Positions 17,049 through 25,647 of a stretch of 64,000 nucleotides of DNA are shown in pieces. The notes beneath the pieces were generated by a model. That model saw only the letters and a program-made list of their open reading frames with translations, made no database searches and was not told the origin of the DNA. The DNA lies in the IMG/VR virus record IMGVR_UViG_3300025162_000016, positions 250,001-314,000 of that record. One strand, given 5' to 3'. The stretch is from a virus. The position numbers and the translations under genes are program-made. Position 1 is the stretch's first letter; the number at the start of each line of letters is the position of its first letter.

Positions 17049-17636
17049 ATGAAAAAACATTCTAATCCTTATGAAGTTTTAGGAGTGCCTCCAACTTCGA
17101 CTGTGGAAGAAGTGTCCGCTGCTTATAAAAAATTAGTTAAAACTCATCATCCAGATCTTCATCAAGATGCCGCTAAGAAAAAAGAGTCAGAGGAAACGAT
17201 GAAGAAAATAAATGTGGCTTACGATGAAATAACTAATCCTAAGCAACATTCTCGGGGAGGTTCTCCGTTTAATGATGACAACCTTAATGAAATGTTCGGC
17301 GATTTGTTTGGGAACAGACAAGGTGGAAGAAATCCATTTCATGATTTTTTTGGAAGAGGCGGTAATACATTTCATTTTTCATCCACTCAAACAATTTGCT
17401 GTGAATTGCCTCTCTCTATAACCAAGGCGGTTTTAGGCGGGGAAGTTGAATATGAGTCTCCGGTAGGTAAACTTAAATTTAATTTACCGCCTGCAACCCA
17501 GCCGGGGTTTGTATTCAACCTTCAAGTAAATAAAGATAGTAATTCTACAATAATTCTACAAATTCACGTTAAGGTTATTATTCCTTCTAATTTAACGGAT
17601 GAACAGAAGAAAAAATTAGAGGAATTAGGAATTTAA
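17049..17636 (+). CDS. DnaJ-like co-chaperone, short form
   Basis: 195 aa. J domain at residues about 5-70 with the HPD tripeptide (KTHHPDLHQ), then a Gly/Phe-rich linker (GGRNPFHDFFGRGG), and one short C-terminal substrate-binding domain. The zinc-finger domain of full DnaJ is absent. It would recruit host DnaK, for example for virion assembly or replication. In an operon with Pth2 and Nudix. Confidence 0.8.
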   Translation: MKKHSNPYEVLGVPPTSTVEEVSAAYKKLVKTHHPDLHQDAAKKKESEETMKKINVAYDEITNPKQHSRGGSPFNDDNLNEMFGDLFGNRQGGRNPFHDFFGRGGNTFHFSSTQTICCELPLSITKAVLGGEVEYESPVGKLKFNLPPATQPGFVFNLQVNKDSNSTIILQIHVKVIIPSNLTDEQKKKLEELGI

Positions 17637-17639
17637 TTT

Positions 17640-18044
17640 GTGGATAGAATAAAACAAATTATTATCATTCGACGGGATTTAAAAAATGTTGATGGGCAAA
17701 AAGTTAGAAGTGGAAAAATTATTGCGCAAGCGTGTCATGCGAGCATTGCGTTTTTAACTAATTTTATTAGAAAAAATCCCGAATCAAACATCGGCCAAAA
17801 ACTATCGTCTGTACAAAAAGAATGGATTGATGGTTCATTTTTTAAAATTTGTTTAGCAGTGGATAGCGAAAAAGAATTGCTTGACATTTTAGAAAAATCT
17901 CGTAATATTGGATTAGATGCTCATTTGATCACGGATAAGGGACACACTGAATTTGGTGGAATATCAACTAATACTTGTTTAGCATTGGGTCCGGATTATA
18001 GTAGCCGACTTGATCCTATTACCGGGCATTTAAAATTGTTTTAA
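17640..18044 (+). CDS. peptidyl-tRNA hydrolase, Pth2 type
   Basis: 134 aa from a GTG three bases after the dnaJ stop. KQIIIIRRDLK...RSGKIIAQACHAS matches the Pth2 N-terminal strand and K..AQ.xHA motif, and ITDKGHTEFGGISTNTCLALGP the conserved TD.G.T....T..A.GP region. It releases peptides from stalled peptidyl-tRNA. Pth2 is mostly archaeal and eukaryotic but also known in large phages. Confidence 0.8.
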   Translation: MDRIKQIIIIRRDLKNVDGQKVRSGKIIAQACHASIAFLTNFIRKNPESNIGQKLSSVQKEWIDGSFFKICLAVDSEKELLDILEKSRNIGLDAHLITDKGHTEFGGISTNTCLALGPDYSSRLDPITGHLKLF

Positions 18045-18048
18045 AATT

Positions 18049-18483
18049 ATGAAAAAATATACTGGTCCAAAAGTTCTACCTACCGTAGATATTGCTGCAA
18101 TCAATTTGGAAGACGATATGCTTGTACTAGTTCGTAGACCGAATGAACCCTTGTGGCGGTTTCCCGGTGGATTTGCTGACGTCAATTGTGAATCCTATGA
18201 GAATGATGCTCTACGGGAACTTAAAGAGGAAACAAATATTTATGGTAATAATATAGAATATATTGGATCTACTTGTATAGATGACCCTCGCTACAAAAAA
18301 AGCAAAGATAAAATTAAAACAATGTTCTTTGCTGTTACTAAATGGAACGGGGAATTCAATGCGGCAGATGACTTAAAAGGAGGCGAAATCAAACTTCTGG
18401 ATGCTCATACTGTTACACCGGAAATGCTTATGCCCGAGCATAGAGTGCTGTTGACTATGTTATTGAATTGGTTACAATGGTGA
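18049..18483 (+). CDS. Nudix hydrolase
   Basis: 144 aa. The Nudix box starts at GGFADVNCES and ends RELKEETNIYG, giving GX5EX7REUXEE. Preceded by RRPNEPLWRFPGGF. It hydrolyses a nucleoside diphosphate derivative; ADP-ribose or NAD-type substrates are plausible because NAD-salvage genes follow. Confidence 0.8.
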   Translation: MKKYTGPKVLPTVDIAAINLEDDMLVLVRRPNEPLWRFPGGFADVNCESYENDALRELKEETNIYGNNIEYIGSTCIDDPRYKKSKDKIKTMFFAVTKWNGEFNAADDLKGGEIKLLDAHTVTPEMLMPEHRVLLTMLLNWLQW

Positions 18484-18621
18484 TTAAATTATCAAAGTAG
18501 ATTATCGACTTAAAGTGCCAACGGGCGATATTCTTATTGTAAATGGAGATAAATGAAAACCTGAAATGCTATTCTTTCGGGAACACTGCCATTAGTTAAT
18601 TACGAAAAAATATAAAATAAA

Positions 18622-19398
18622 ATGAAAAATACTCACCTATTTGTTATTGATCCTCAGAATGATTTCACTGAAGAGAACGGAGCATTATATGTTCCCGGTG
18701 CCAATCCGGATATGACTAGATTGTCTTCATTTATTAGGAAAAATTTAAATAGATTCGGAGAAATTCATTGTTCCCTTGACAGTCATCAAAGTGTTCATAT
18801 CGCTCATCCTATTTTTTGGTTGAATTTAAAAAATGAACATCCTGCACCATTTACAATCATTACACGAGAAGATGTTCAAAGTGGAACATGGAAGCCTTTT
18901 CATAGTGATTTACAAGAATATGTTCAACGATACATGGACGTTGTGCAAATCATAACAATTTGGCCTCCTCATTGTATAATTGGAAGTTGGGGACATATGA
19001 TTTCATCTCTCGTTTCAAACGCTTTTATCGAATGGGAAATCACTCAACTAAGTAAAGTTAATTATATAATGAAAGGGATGAATTATCTTACCGAACAATA
19101 TAGTGCGGTTAAAGCCGTCGTTGAAAATTCCGAAGATATATCTACTCATCTAAATACCCAATTAATTGAAATTCTCTCAACTGCTGATGAGATTTTAATT
19201 GCGGGAGAAGCATTAAGTCATTGTGTTAATTATACGGTTGTGGACATTGCTGATAATATCGGGGAAGAGAATATTAAAAAACTTGTATTATTAACCGATG
19301 TTTCGTCAAACGTGTTGGGATGTGAGAAAATGGGACAGGAGTTTGTTGAAAAGATGGTGACTCGTGGAATGCGTCTTTCAAATACAATTGAATGGTAG
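18622..19398 (+). CDS. pncA: nicotinamidase (isochorismatase family)
   Basis: 258 aa. FVIDPQNDFTEENGAL holds the catalytic Asp, CSLDSHQSVH the metal-binding DxHxxxH, IWPPHCIIGSWGH the typical WPxHC.xG region, and AGEALSHCVNYTVVDI the Cys nucleophile. It converts nicotinamide to nicotinate, the first step of Preiss-Handler NAD salvage. The next two steps visible in this window (PncB and NadE) lie downstream. The gap 18484-18621 holds no evident feature. Confidence 0.8.
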   Translation: MKNTHLFVIDPQNDFTEENGALYVPGANPDMTRLSSFIRKNLNRFGEIHCSLDSHQSVHIAHPIFWLNLKNEHPAPFTIITREDVQSGTWKPFHSDLQEYVQRYMDVVQIITIWPPHCIIGSWGHMISSLVSNAFIEWEITQLSKVNYIMKGMNYLTEQYSAVKAVVENSEDISTHLNTQLIEILSTADEILIAGEALSHCVNYTVVDIADNIGEENIKKLVLLTDVSSNVLGCEKMGQEFVEKMVTRGMRLSNTIEW

Positions 19399-19417
19399 AT
19401 AATATGCGTTTCTAAAA

Positions 19418-19666
19418 ATGAAATTATGTCCGATAAAATTGCGGGGATTACATGTTTCCAAATCTTTAGTAGAAAAAAAAGCAATTCCTTTAAATATAAG
19501 TTTTTTACAGTGGATGTTGTACCGAGAGCCATCTAAAGAAGCCGCAGTGTGGCGATTCCCTCAAACGAGATTAAAAACTCTAGATATACAAACGATGCCT
19601 TGTTTGATTAATTGGAAATTGCCACGAAAGTCATTAATGATGAGATTGTCAAGAAGTGTACTATGA
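19418..19666 (+). CDS. uncertain small ORF
   Basis: 82 aa, basic, no motif. It overlaps the next start by 4 bp (ATGA), which favours a real gene. However, other frames in the same stretch also look partly coding, so a frameshifted gene is possible. Confidence 0.3.
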   Translation: MKLCPIKLRGLHVSKSLVEKKAIPLNISFLQWMLYREPSKEAAVWRFPQTRLKTLDIQTMPCLINWKLPRKSLMMRLSRSVL

Positions 19667-19866
19667 AAGTTATAAAAAAGGGAAAAATTTCTAAGCCAAA
19701 ATATGAATATATTGCGGAATGTTCAAATTGTGGATATACCGCATTGTGTTCGGGAGCAGAAGTAACTTTTGTTGAAGATAGAGGACAAGATTATCCAACC
19801 GTCATGTGTCCTACATTGGGATGTCAACACGTTATATGGTGTCATGCACATCCAAGAACAAAGTGA
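19663..19866 (+). CDS. small zinc-binding protein
   Basis: 67 aa from the ATG at 19663. AECSNCGYTALC and VMCPTLGCQHVIWCHAH provide CxxC and C/H ligands. Start chosen by the ATGA overlap upstream; the GTGA overlap downstream shows it is one of a coupled series. Confidence 0.55.
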   Translation: MKVIKKGKISKPKYEYIAECSNCGYTALCSGAEVTFVEDRGQDYPTVMCPTLGCQHVIWCHAHPRTK

Positions 19867-20138
19867 GAAGTCTGTGTTGTTTTGATTGTGGAGGTGAACC
19901 GTGGGGACACGGCGAAGATTTCTATGTTAGAAATTCATTGTGGTTGTTAGTGATTCCTAGTAGAAAACGTACGGGAATAATTTGTTTAGATTGTTTTGAA
20001 AAACGATTAGGAAGACGGCTTATCAGAAAAGATTTTCAAATATGGTTTAGGGAGAATCGCTGGTTTGGCGACAACCGGCGTAAAATAAACCATCCTATTT
20101 CATTGAAATTGTCTCAGAGAATCAAAAAACGGGCTTGA
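19863..20138 (+). CDS. small zinc-binding protein, basic C-terminus
   Basis: 91 aa from the GTG at 19863, overlapping the previous stop (GTGA). LCCFDCGG and GIICLDCFEKR form two CxxC pairs; the C-terminus is Arg/Lys rich. Possibly nucleic-acid binding. Confidence 0.5.
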   Translation: MRSLCCFDCGGEPWGHGEDFYVRNSLWLLVIPSRKRTGIICLDCFEKRLGRRLIRKDFQIWFRENRWFGDNRRKINHPISLKLSQRIKKRA

Positions 20139-20162
20139 CTTTTCGCCCAAAATCATTATCAT
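20135..20162 (+). promoter_or_regulatory. promoter of the pncB-nadE unit
   Basis: TTGACT (20135-20140), 16-nt spacer, TATCAT (20157-20162). The ATG at 20161 lies inside this -10, so translation should begin at the in-frame ATG at 20170, 7 nt after the -10. Confidence 0.65.
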
Positions 20163-20169
20163 GCCAATA

Positions 20170-21339
20170 ATGAAATTTGATGAACCAATTATAACCTCAA
20201 TACTGGATACCGATTGTTATAAGTTTTTTATGGGACAACTAGTGTTCCATGATTTACCAGTAGCGATGGTTGAGTATTCATTCATAAATCGTGGCGATAC
20301 TTCATTTCCCAAAGAGTTTGACAAAGTATTGAATTGGCAGATAGAGCAGATGGCAACGTTGAAATTAACGGATGATGAAGCTAATTTTCTTAATACTATT
20401 CCCGGCATTCGTCCTACCTATGTGGAATGGTTTAAAAATTACCGATATGATCCCGGCGAGGTTGTTGTTCAACAAAATGAAGGTAAACTTTCTATTTCTA
20501 TAAAGGGATCGTGGTATCGAACCATTTTTTGGGAAATTCCATTGATGGCATTAGTTTCGGAACTCTTCTTCAAAATGACCGGTCAGACGCCGGATATTGA
20601 AACTGATTCACGTCTTACTAAAAAAACTGAAAATCTTTCAAACGCTAGATGTCAATGGTCTGATTTTGGAACCCGGCGACGGTTTTCGTATGACACCCAA
20701 GATTGTGTAGTAAACCACATGAAATTTTTCAAGGGTTTCATTGGCACCAGCAATGTTCATTTAGCTATGAAACATGAAATCCGACCGATTGGTACGTCTG
20801 CTCATGAAATGGTAATGGGATTATCGGCTCTCTATGGTTCTAAAATGGCAAATAAAATGTGGATGAAACATTGGAGTGATCATTTCGGTGGACTTAATGG
20901 TATTGCCCTCACAGATACTTTCACTACCGAAGTGTTCCTTCGGGATTGGGATAATTATTTCGCTCGCTTATTTGATGGGGTCCGGCAGGATAGTGGCGAT
21001 CCATTTGCGTGGGGTAAAAAAATGTTGACTCATTATACCAAACTCGGGATAGATGCGACGTCGAAAAAATTCGTGTTCAGTGATGGATTGAACGATGAAG
21101 TGTTTATTCGATTAACAAAACATTTCAGAGGATGGGCTCAGGTTATCGGAGGCATAGGAACTTTTCTCACGAATGACTGTGGAAAACATATAACTCCACT
21201 GAATATGGTAATTAAAATGACCACTGCTGATTTCGGATATGGTCCGGTGGATGTGGTTAAACTTTCAGATGTTATGAATAAACATACGGGTAAGTTAGAC
21301 GCCATAGAATTAACAAAGAAAGAATTGAAAGCACTGTAA
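20170..21339 (+). CDS. pncB: nicotinate phosphoribosyltransferase
   Basis: 389 aa. LDTDCYKFFMGQLVF, VEYSFINRGD, SDFGTRRRFSYDTQ, GTSNVHLAMKHEIRPIGTSAHEMVM and DGVRQDSGDPFAWGKKM are the conserved NAPRTase blocks, including the His phosphorylated in the mechanism (GTSAHE). It makes nicotinate mononucleotide from nicotinate and PRPP. Followed 6 bp later by NAD synthetase. The NaMN adenylyltransferase (NadD) step is not present in the window. Confidence 0.9.
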   Translation: MKFDEPIITSILDTDCYKFFMGQLVFHDLPVAMVEYSFINRGDTSFPKEFDKVLNWQIEQMATLKLTDDEANFLNTIPGIRPTYVEWFKNYRYDPGEVVVQQNEGKLSISIKGSWYRTIFWEIPLMALVSELFFKMTGQTPDIETDSRLTKKTENLSNARCQWSDFGTRRRFSYDTQDCVVNHMKFFKGFIGTSNVHLAMKHEIRPIGTSAHEMVMGLSALYGSKMANKMWMKHWSDHFGGLNGIALTDTFTTEVFLRDWDNYFARLFDGVRQDSGDPFAWGKKMLTHYTKLGIDATSKKFVFSDGLNDEVFIRLTKHFRGWAQVIGGIGTFLTNDCGKHITPLNMVIKMTTADFGYGPVDVVKLSDVMNKHTGKLDAIELTKKELKAL

Positions 21340-21345
21340 AAAAAT

Positions 21346-22134
21346 ATGAAAAATTTAGCAGTTGAGATATCTATTTGGTTAGAAAAATACGCAATTAAAA
21401 ATAATCGTGCGGCATGGGTAGTTGGGGTATCTGGGGGAGTAGATAGTGCTCTTGTATCTACCTTATGTGCGTTAACGGGAATGCCGACGCATTGTGTAAT
21501 AATGCCTTGTCAATCTAGACCCGATAGTATGGAGCTTGCAAGAAGCCATGTAGATTGGCTTACAAAAAAATATGGTGAAGAGGTTGTTACATATCATAAG
21601 TTTGATTTAACCAATACCTTTGAACAATTTGCAACTGCATGTGCTGGTAAGTATGATAATGATTTAGCATACGCTAACACTAAAAGCCGTCTTCGTATGA
21701 TTGTTCTTTATCAGATTGCTACCTGTTGTGATGGATTAGTAGTTGGAACCGGCAATAAAGTAGAAGATTTTGGGATCGGATTCTTTACAAAATATGGAGA
21801 TGGGGGGGTTGACATTAGTCCAATTGCTGATATAATGAAAAGTGAAGTTCGTCAAATGTGTCGTGCATTAAAAGTTCTACCTGAACTATGCGAAGCAATT
21901 CCTACCGATGGATTGTGGGCAGATAATAGAACAGACGAAATTGCAATTGGCGCAAGTTATGATGAATTAGAATGGGCGATGACATTTTCGGAGAGAGGGG
22001 GCGGTTCGGATATTGTGAGAGAACGGTTAACAGAGCGACAAAAAGAAGTTTTAAAAATTTATGATAAGTGGCATAATGCGGGAGCCCACAAAATGGTTCC
22101 TATTCCCACTTTTAAACGGATACTGAAATATTAA
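21346..22134 (+). CDS. nadE: ammonia-dependent NAD synthetase
   Basis: 262 aa, the length of the NH3-dependent form without a glutaminase domain. AWVVGVSGGVDSALVS is the ATP-pyrophosphatase P-loop (SGGVDS), VVGTGNKVEDFGIGFFTKYGDG the conserved GTxNxxE..G...YGDG motif, and AIPTDGLWADNRTDE the PT.GLW..QTDE-like region. It converts nicotinate adenine dinucleotide to NAD. Directly coupled to pncB. Confidence 0.9.
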   Translation: MKNLAVEISIWLEKYAIKNNRAAWVVGVSGGVDSALVSTLCALTGMPTHCVIMPCQSRPDSMELARSHVDWLTKKYGEEVVTYHKFDLTNTFEQFATACAGKYDNDLAYANTKSRLRMIVLYQIATCCDGLVVGTGNKVEDFGIGFFTKYGDGGVDISPIADIMKSEVRQMCRALKVLPELCEAIPTDGLWADNRTDEIAIGASYDELEWAMTFSERGGGSDIVRERLTERQKEVLKIYDKWHNAGAHKMVPIPTFKRILKY

Positions 22135-22145
22135 AAAAAAATAAC

Positions 22146-22298
22146 ATGAAATATACTAGAGTAATAACATTTGAATTCGATGATATCGAAGATGCGGAAG
22201 CTTTTACCGATTTTTTACGAGATGCTAGCGACGAGAATAATATGCAAATTGTGAAAATTGAAAACCCAAGTGAGAAACTTGTTGACAAAAAGAAATAA
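22146..22298 (+). CDS. 50-aa protein, unknown function
   Basis: ATG 22146 to TAA 22296-22298. Acidic (FEFDDIEDAEAFTDFLRD). Lies 11 bp after nadE and 2 bp before the next gene. Confidence 0.5.
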   Translation: MKYTRVITFEFDDIEDAEAFTDFLRDASDENNMQIVKIENPSEKLVDKKK

Positions 22299-22300
22299 AT

Positions 22301-22585
22301 ATGCTATTTTCAGGTGAAATAATTGGCGCAGATTCTTCTAATAAAGAACTCACCGTTCGCTGTGATGATGATATTAATGGAATCATTATTGGGGAACGAG
22401 TGATTATTGAAGAGCTACTTGACCGCCGTGTAATAAACCGAAAACGATTATATGAATTATACATGTATCAAATAAACGAAATATCTGAAAAGTGCGATTG
22501 GAAGAGCGTTTTCAGTCCCAAAGAAATTGTAGATATAATTTGTAATATCGTAGAAAATCATCCGGAATTATTTGATCGTGCATAA
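22301..22585 (+). CDS. small acidic protein, unknown function
   Basis: 94 aa, no recognised motif; N-terminal beta-rich part and C-terminal helices. Overlaps the following gene by about 8-14 bp. Confidence 0.55.
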   Translation: MLFSGEIIGADSSNKELTVRCDDDINGIIIGERVIIEELLDRRVINRKRLYELYMYQINEISEKCDWKSVFSPKEIVDIICNIVENHPELFDRA

Positions 22586-23234
22586 TGAGGTAATTTTCGG
22601 AATTTGTGGTACCGCTGGAAGGAAACAAGATGCAGAACGTCTTTCTCGCAATCACTTTGATGCTATGTGTGAATGCGTTCGAGTATTACTTAAACAATTC
22701 AACGAGGGTGGATATGATGTGACAACACTTGCGGCGGGGGGTGCGGCGTTTGCTGACCACTCCGCCGTTACTTTATATTTAAATAAAGAAGTTCCGAAAC
22801 TTAAACTTTTTTTCCCCTGTCAATTTCTTGGGGTTGATGAGGGATTTGATACTACTCCTTCAAGTGATAATGAGCGAGCCAAAGGATATTCCACCGGAGA
22901 TATCGCTAATAGACTTCATGCTCGTTTCTCACGTAAGTTGGGAGTTAATTCTTTGAGTGAACTATCCATCGCAATTCAACAAGGGGCAGAGGTTCACGTT
23001 GCTAAAGGATTTTGGGCAAGAAATGCTTTAGTAGCTCAATCGGATATACTTCTAGCAATGACGTTTGGGGATCGTGAATGGGTTAAGCCCGGCAGTGGAA
23101 CTGCTCACTGTGTAATGACTTATTTAAACAGAGTAAAGAAACATGGTTTCTTTGATAAAAGCTTCCACTATAATTTACAAGACGGGGAAATTTACATGGG
23201 GTGTAAAGCAAAAACTGATCCGAGTAGCCCATAG
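22572..23234 (+). CDS. SLOG-like nucleotide-binding protein
   Basis: 220 aa from a TTG at 22572 (a GTG at 22578 is an alternative). FGICGTAGRKQDAERLS, TLAAGGAAFADHSAVTLYL and SDILLAMTFGDREWVKPGSGTAHCV have the G-rich loop and spacing of Rossmann-like SLOG domains (YpsA/DprA/LOG superfamily), which bind nucleotides or NAD/ADP-ribose-related ligands. Its place after the NAD-salvage genes makes a nucleotide-sensing or processing role attractive. Assignment by pattern only. Confidence 0.5.
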   Translation: MIVHNEVIFGICGTAGRKQDAERLSRNHFDAMCECVRVLLKQFNEGGYDVTTLAAGGAAFADHSAVTLYLNKEVPKLKLFFPCQFLGVDEGFDTTPSSDNERAKGYSTGDIANRLHARFSRKLGVNSLSELSIAIQQGAEVHVAKGFWARNALVAQSDILLAMTFGDREWVKPGSGTAHCVMTYLNRVKKHGFFDKSFHYNLQDGEIYMGCKAKTDPSSP

Positions 23235-23238
23235 AAAG

Positions 23239-23346
23239 TTACTCGTATCGACTCAATATTAATGCGAATATAACGGAAATGGGAAGAATAATAAATAAAA
23301 CAAATATTTGTTCTATCGCCCATAATAATTTTGCTATTGATTTCAT
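23239..23346 (-). CDS. 35-aa membrane peptide
   Basis: Starts at an ATG that overlaps the previous gene's TGA (ATGA) and ends at 23239. One TM helix (IFVLFIILPISVIFALIL). Confidence 0.5.
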   Translation of the reverse strand: MKSIAKLLWAIEQIFVLFIILPISVIFALILSRYE

Positions 23347-23540
23347 TGGTTTTTTCTTTTTTCAACAAAGTATTTAATTGTACCCGCCGTGAATCCTACT
23401 GCCATGATAATAGTTACAATTTGGTTCGATGGCGGATCATGATAAATCGCATGACAACCTTTCACCAAACAATAAATAGAAAACACAAACAAAACTGTTG
23501 ATAGTATTTGTTCGCCGGTGTCCTGTAAAAATTTGCCCAT
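23343..23540 (-). CDS. small membrane protein
   Basis: 65 aa with two hydrophobic segments (ILSTVLFVFSIYCLV; IVTIIMAVGFTAGTI). Coupled to the 23239 peptide. Confidence 0.55.
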   Translation of the reverse strand: MGKFLQDTGEQILSTVLFVFSIYCLVKGCHAIYHDPPSNQIVTIIMAVGFTAGTIKYFVEKRKNQ

Positions 23541-23626
23541 GTTGATTGTATTATATCGGTTATCATGAAAATGTCAACACAAAAAAAAAGGTTGACTTTT
23601 TTGAAAAAAACGATAAGATGCTAACG

Positions 23627-23878
23627 ATGAACAATGTAGTTTGCATTTTTAATAATGATTATATTAGCATCTTGCTTGGTAATCGACAAATTGGAACGGT
23701 TCAAGAAGTCAATGGAGAGCCCACCATGTTTCTTGGAACCAATTGGAAAGATTCGGTAATGATGTTAACATTTACCGATGTTGAAATCATTCAGGATAAT
23801 TGGGCAGCATTTAAAGAATGTGAAAATAATATTCTTGAAAAAATTAAACAAACCGAATTGGATTTTGTAAATAAATGA
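23627..23878 (+). CDS. small protein, unknown function
   Basis: 83 aa from the ATG at 23627, 7 nt after the -10 of TTGACT-N16-TAAGAT (23592-23619); upstream in-frame starts precede the promoter. Beta-rich (VCIFNNDYISILLGNRQIGTV). Overlaps the next gene by ATGA. Confidence 0.55.
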   Translation: MNNVVCIFNNDYISILLGNRQIGTVQEVNGEPTMFLGTNWKDSVMMLTFTDVEIIQDNWAAFKECENNILEKIKQTELDFVNK

Positions 23879-24054
23879 CCGCAAAATGGAAAGTTAAGTG
23901 TTTGTGTTGCAACAAAATAGATACGTTTGAAGATGCCAAAAGTATTACTTACGCCAGATGGCGTATCATAGGATGGGATGTTGGAACTGCCGAGCCCAAA
24001 GTATCGTGCCCCGCTTGTGACTATTTTCCGGTGGAACAAAAAAAGAAGAAATAA
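23875..24054 (+). CDS. small zinc-ribbon protein
   Basis: 59 aa, ATG 23875 overlapping the previous stop. KCLCCNKIDTF and VSCPACDYFP form a four-Cys ribbon. The stretch 24055-24282 holds a frame without a usable start (ending 24201) and is otherwise blank. Confidence 0.55.
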   Translation: MTAKWKVKCLCCNKIDTFEDAKSITYARWRIIGWDVGTAEPKVSCPACDYFPVEQKKKK

Positions 24055-24282
24055 TCCATATATATAGCGGTTGTTGAGAATCGGATTGGATGTCAGAAAG
24101 TTCGAGATAAATATCCGGGAAAGAAAATCCTTTTTGGAACTATAGGACGTGTAGGAGAATACGGTAGAACACCACAAATGATACGTGAATCATTAACATA
24201 ATTTGACAACAGAACACAACATAATCAACGGCGACTGTGTAAGTGAACTTAAAAAAATTCTTACTAACACCCAATATAACAT

Positions 24283-24645
24283 ATGACATTAAACGAAGCA
24301 CATGAACGGTTAGAGGCGCAGGATGTATCAATTGATACTGTCGCCATCTCAATTGAATGGCTATTAAAGGAATGTAAAACTAAAGACATTAAGCCGTTTA
24401 CTAAATTGGGGAATGAAATGATACAACGATTTTTTTCAATTTATCGAGATTGGCAAAAAATCCGAAAAGAGACAATTAAATTGGCAGAAAAGATTCATGC
24501 TGCTGACTTTAAAGATTATTCGGAAGGATTAGTTTATGCCGCTGCGGCTGATTTGTTGGTGCAAAAATGCCAAGTAGGACTGTTTGAGCAAATTGTATGT
24601 GTCGCTGAAACCGGAGAATTGCCGGAAAACGATGTTCCCTTTTAA
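24283..24645 (+). CDS. small helical protein, unknown function
   Basis: 120 aa, mostly helical (IRKETIKLAEKIHAADFKDY), acidic C-terminus. No recognised family. Confidence 0.55.
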   Translation: MTLNEAHERLEAQDVSIDTVAISIEWLLKECKTKDIKPFTKLGNEMIQRFFSIYRDWQKIRKETIKLAEKIHAADFKDYSEGLVYAAAADLLVQKCQVGLFEQIVCVAETGELPENDVPF

Positions 24646-24651
24646 TTTTAT

Positions 24652-25056
24652 ATGAAATATAAAGAGTTATCTTCCCGACATAAAACTGCTATTATCAATC
24701 AAATTAAATTGATGCTGGCGGCTCACCGGAACTATGTATGGAACCGCTGGAGTAATTATGATGATGCCAATCCAATTGATCCCGTAATACATTCGGTGAT
24801 TTGTAATGAAGGATATTATGGAGAGGCATTTGGGATTATGCGAGGATTGCGGGAAGTTGGATATGGTTATTTTGGAACGACCGACAAAAGTGCGGTAGAA
24901 GAAGATAAAAGTTATACTCCAGAACATAACTTGAGATGGTGGTTTCATACATTACAACGGGAATATTTGGTTGAAGAAGGATTTTTTAACTATACCTGTT
25001 CTGCCAAAAAATGTTCCGAATTGCTTGATAAATACCGTTCACTCGTTTCGGACTAA
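24652..25056 (+). CDS. small protein, unknown function
   Basis: 134 aa, Tyr and Trp rich (HRNYVWNRWSNYDDANP; LRWWFHTLQREYLVEE). Similar small helical proteins are common in large phages; no function assigned. Confidence 0.55.
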   Translation: MKYKELSSRHKTAIINQIKLMLAAHRNYVWNRWSNYDDANPIDPVIHSVICNEGYYGEAFGIMRGLREVGYGYFGTTDKSAVEEDKSYTPEHNLRWWFHTLQREYLVEEGFFNYTCSAKKCSELLDKYRSLVSD

Positions 25057-25057
25057 C

Positions 25058-25285
25058 ATGTCAAATAAAACCATTAAAATTATTACAAATATTCTGAAAT
25101 CTCTGAAAGCAATGCGAGAAGAAGATGTGCCTGTTTATTGGTGTCTGTTGGTGTTCGGAGGAATTTCGTTTGGAGTTATTATTACGGTTCTACTAAAAGA
25201 AATAGGCGTTTATTCATTAATGGTGGTGTTATTCATATTATGGGTAAATTTGTTTATTGATCGATGGTTAGATAAAAATAATTAA
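25058..25285 (+). CDS. small membrane protein
   Basis: 75 aa from the ATG at 25058, 1 bp after the previous stop. TM segments at about residues 27-45 (YWCLLVFGGISFGVIITVL) and 50-68. Confidence 0.55.
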   Translation: MSNKTIKIITNILKSLKAMREEDVPVYWCLLVFGGISFGVIITVLLKEIGVYSLMVVLFILWVNLFIDRWLDKNN

Positions 25286-25290
25286 AATAT

Positions 25291-25647
25291 ATGCAATCTG
25301 AAAAAGGTGATAGCTATTGGACTCTTAAAAGTGAAATACTTACTCTAGAAGATTTTGAACTTCCGGATGGCAGATATATTGGTGCTACTATTGAGTTTAG
25401 TGGCATTTGGGAAGATGACGCATTTGATTATGAATATGGTAGTATCTGTGGCACTCATCGTGAAGATCCCTATTTTACCATAGAGAAGTGGTGGGTGACA
25501 GGTGTTTGGGATATGGCAACAAAAACCGCTATTCCAATGGATGATGTCATTCAAATCGCAATAGATAAAGAAATGGATATTATTGCCAATTCAGTTGCGA
25601 CTGAAGTCGAATTTCCCGAGCCGGATTGTCAACAACCCCTACCCTAA
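25291..25647 (+). CDS. protein truncated or extended by an IS end
   Basis: 118 aa, acidic, no recognised domain. The last residues ...DCQQPLP and the TAA are supplied by the right end of TnpB element 1, whose hairpin CCCCTACCCTAAAGGG contains the stop. The native C-terminus has therefore been replaced. Confidence 0.55.
   Translation: MQSEKGDSYWTLKSEILTLEDFELPDGRYIGATIEFSGIWEDDAFDYEYGSICGTHREDPYFTIEKWWVTGVWDMATKTAIPMDDVIQIAIDKEMDIIANSVATEVEFPEPDCQQPLP

Noticed and set aside
24058-24201. A coding stretch ending RTPQMIRESLT
   Set aside because: Peptide looks plausible but there is no ATG, GTG or TTG in frame; left as possible gene remnant.
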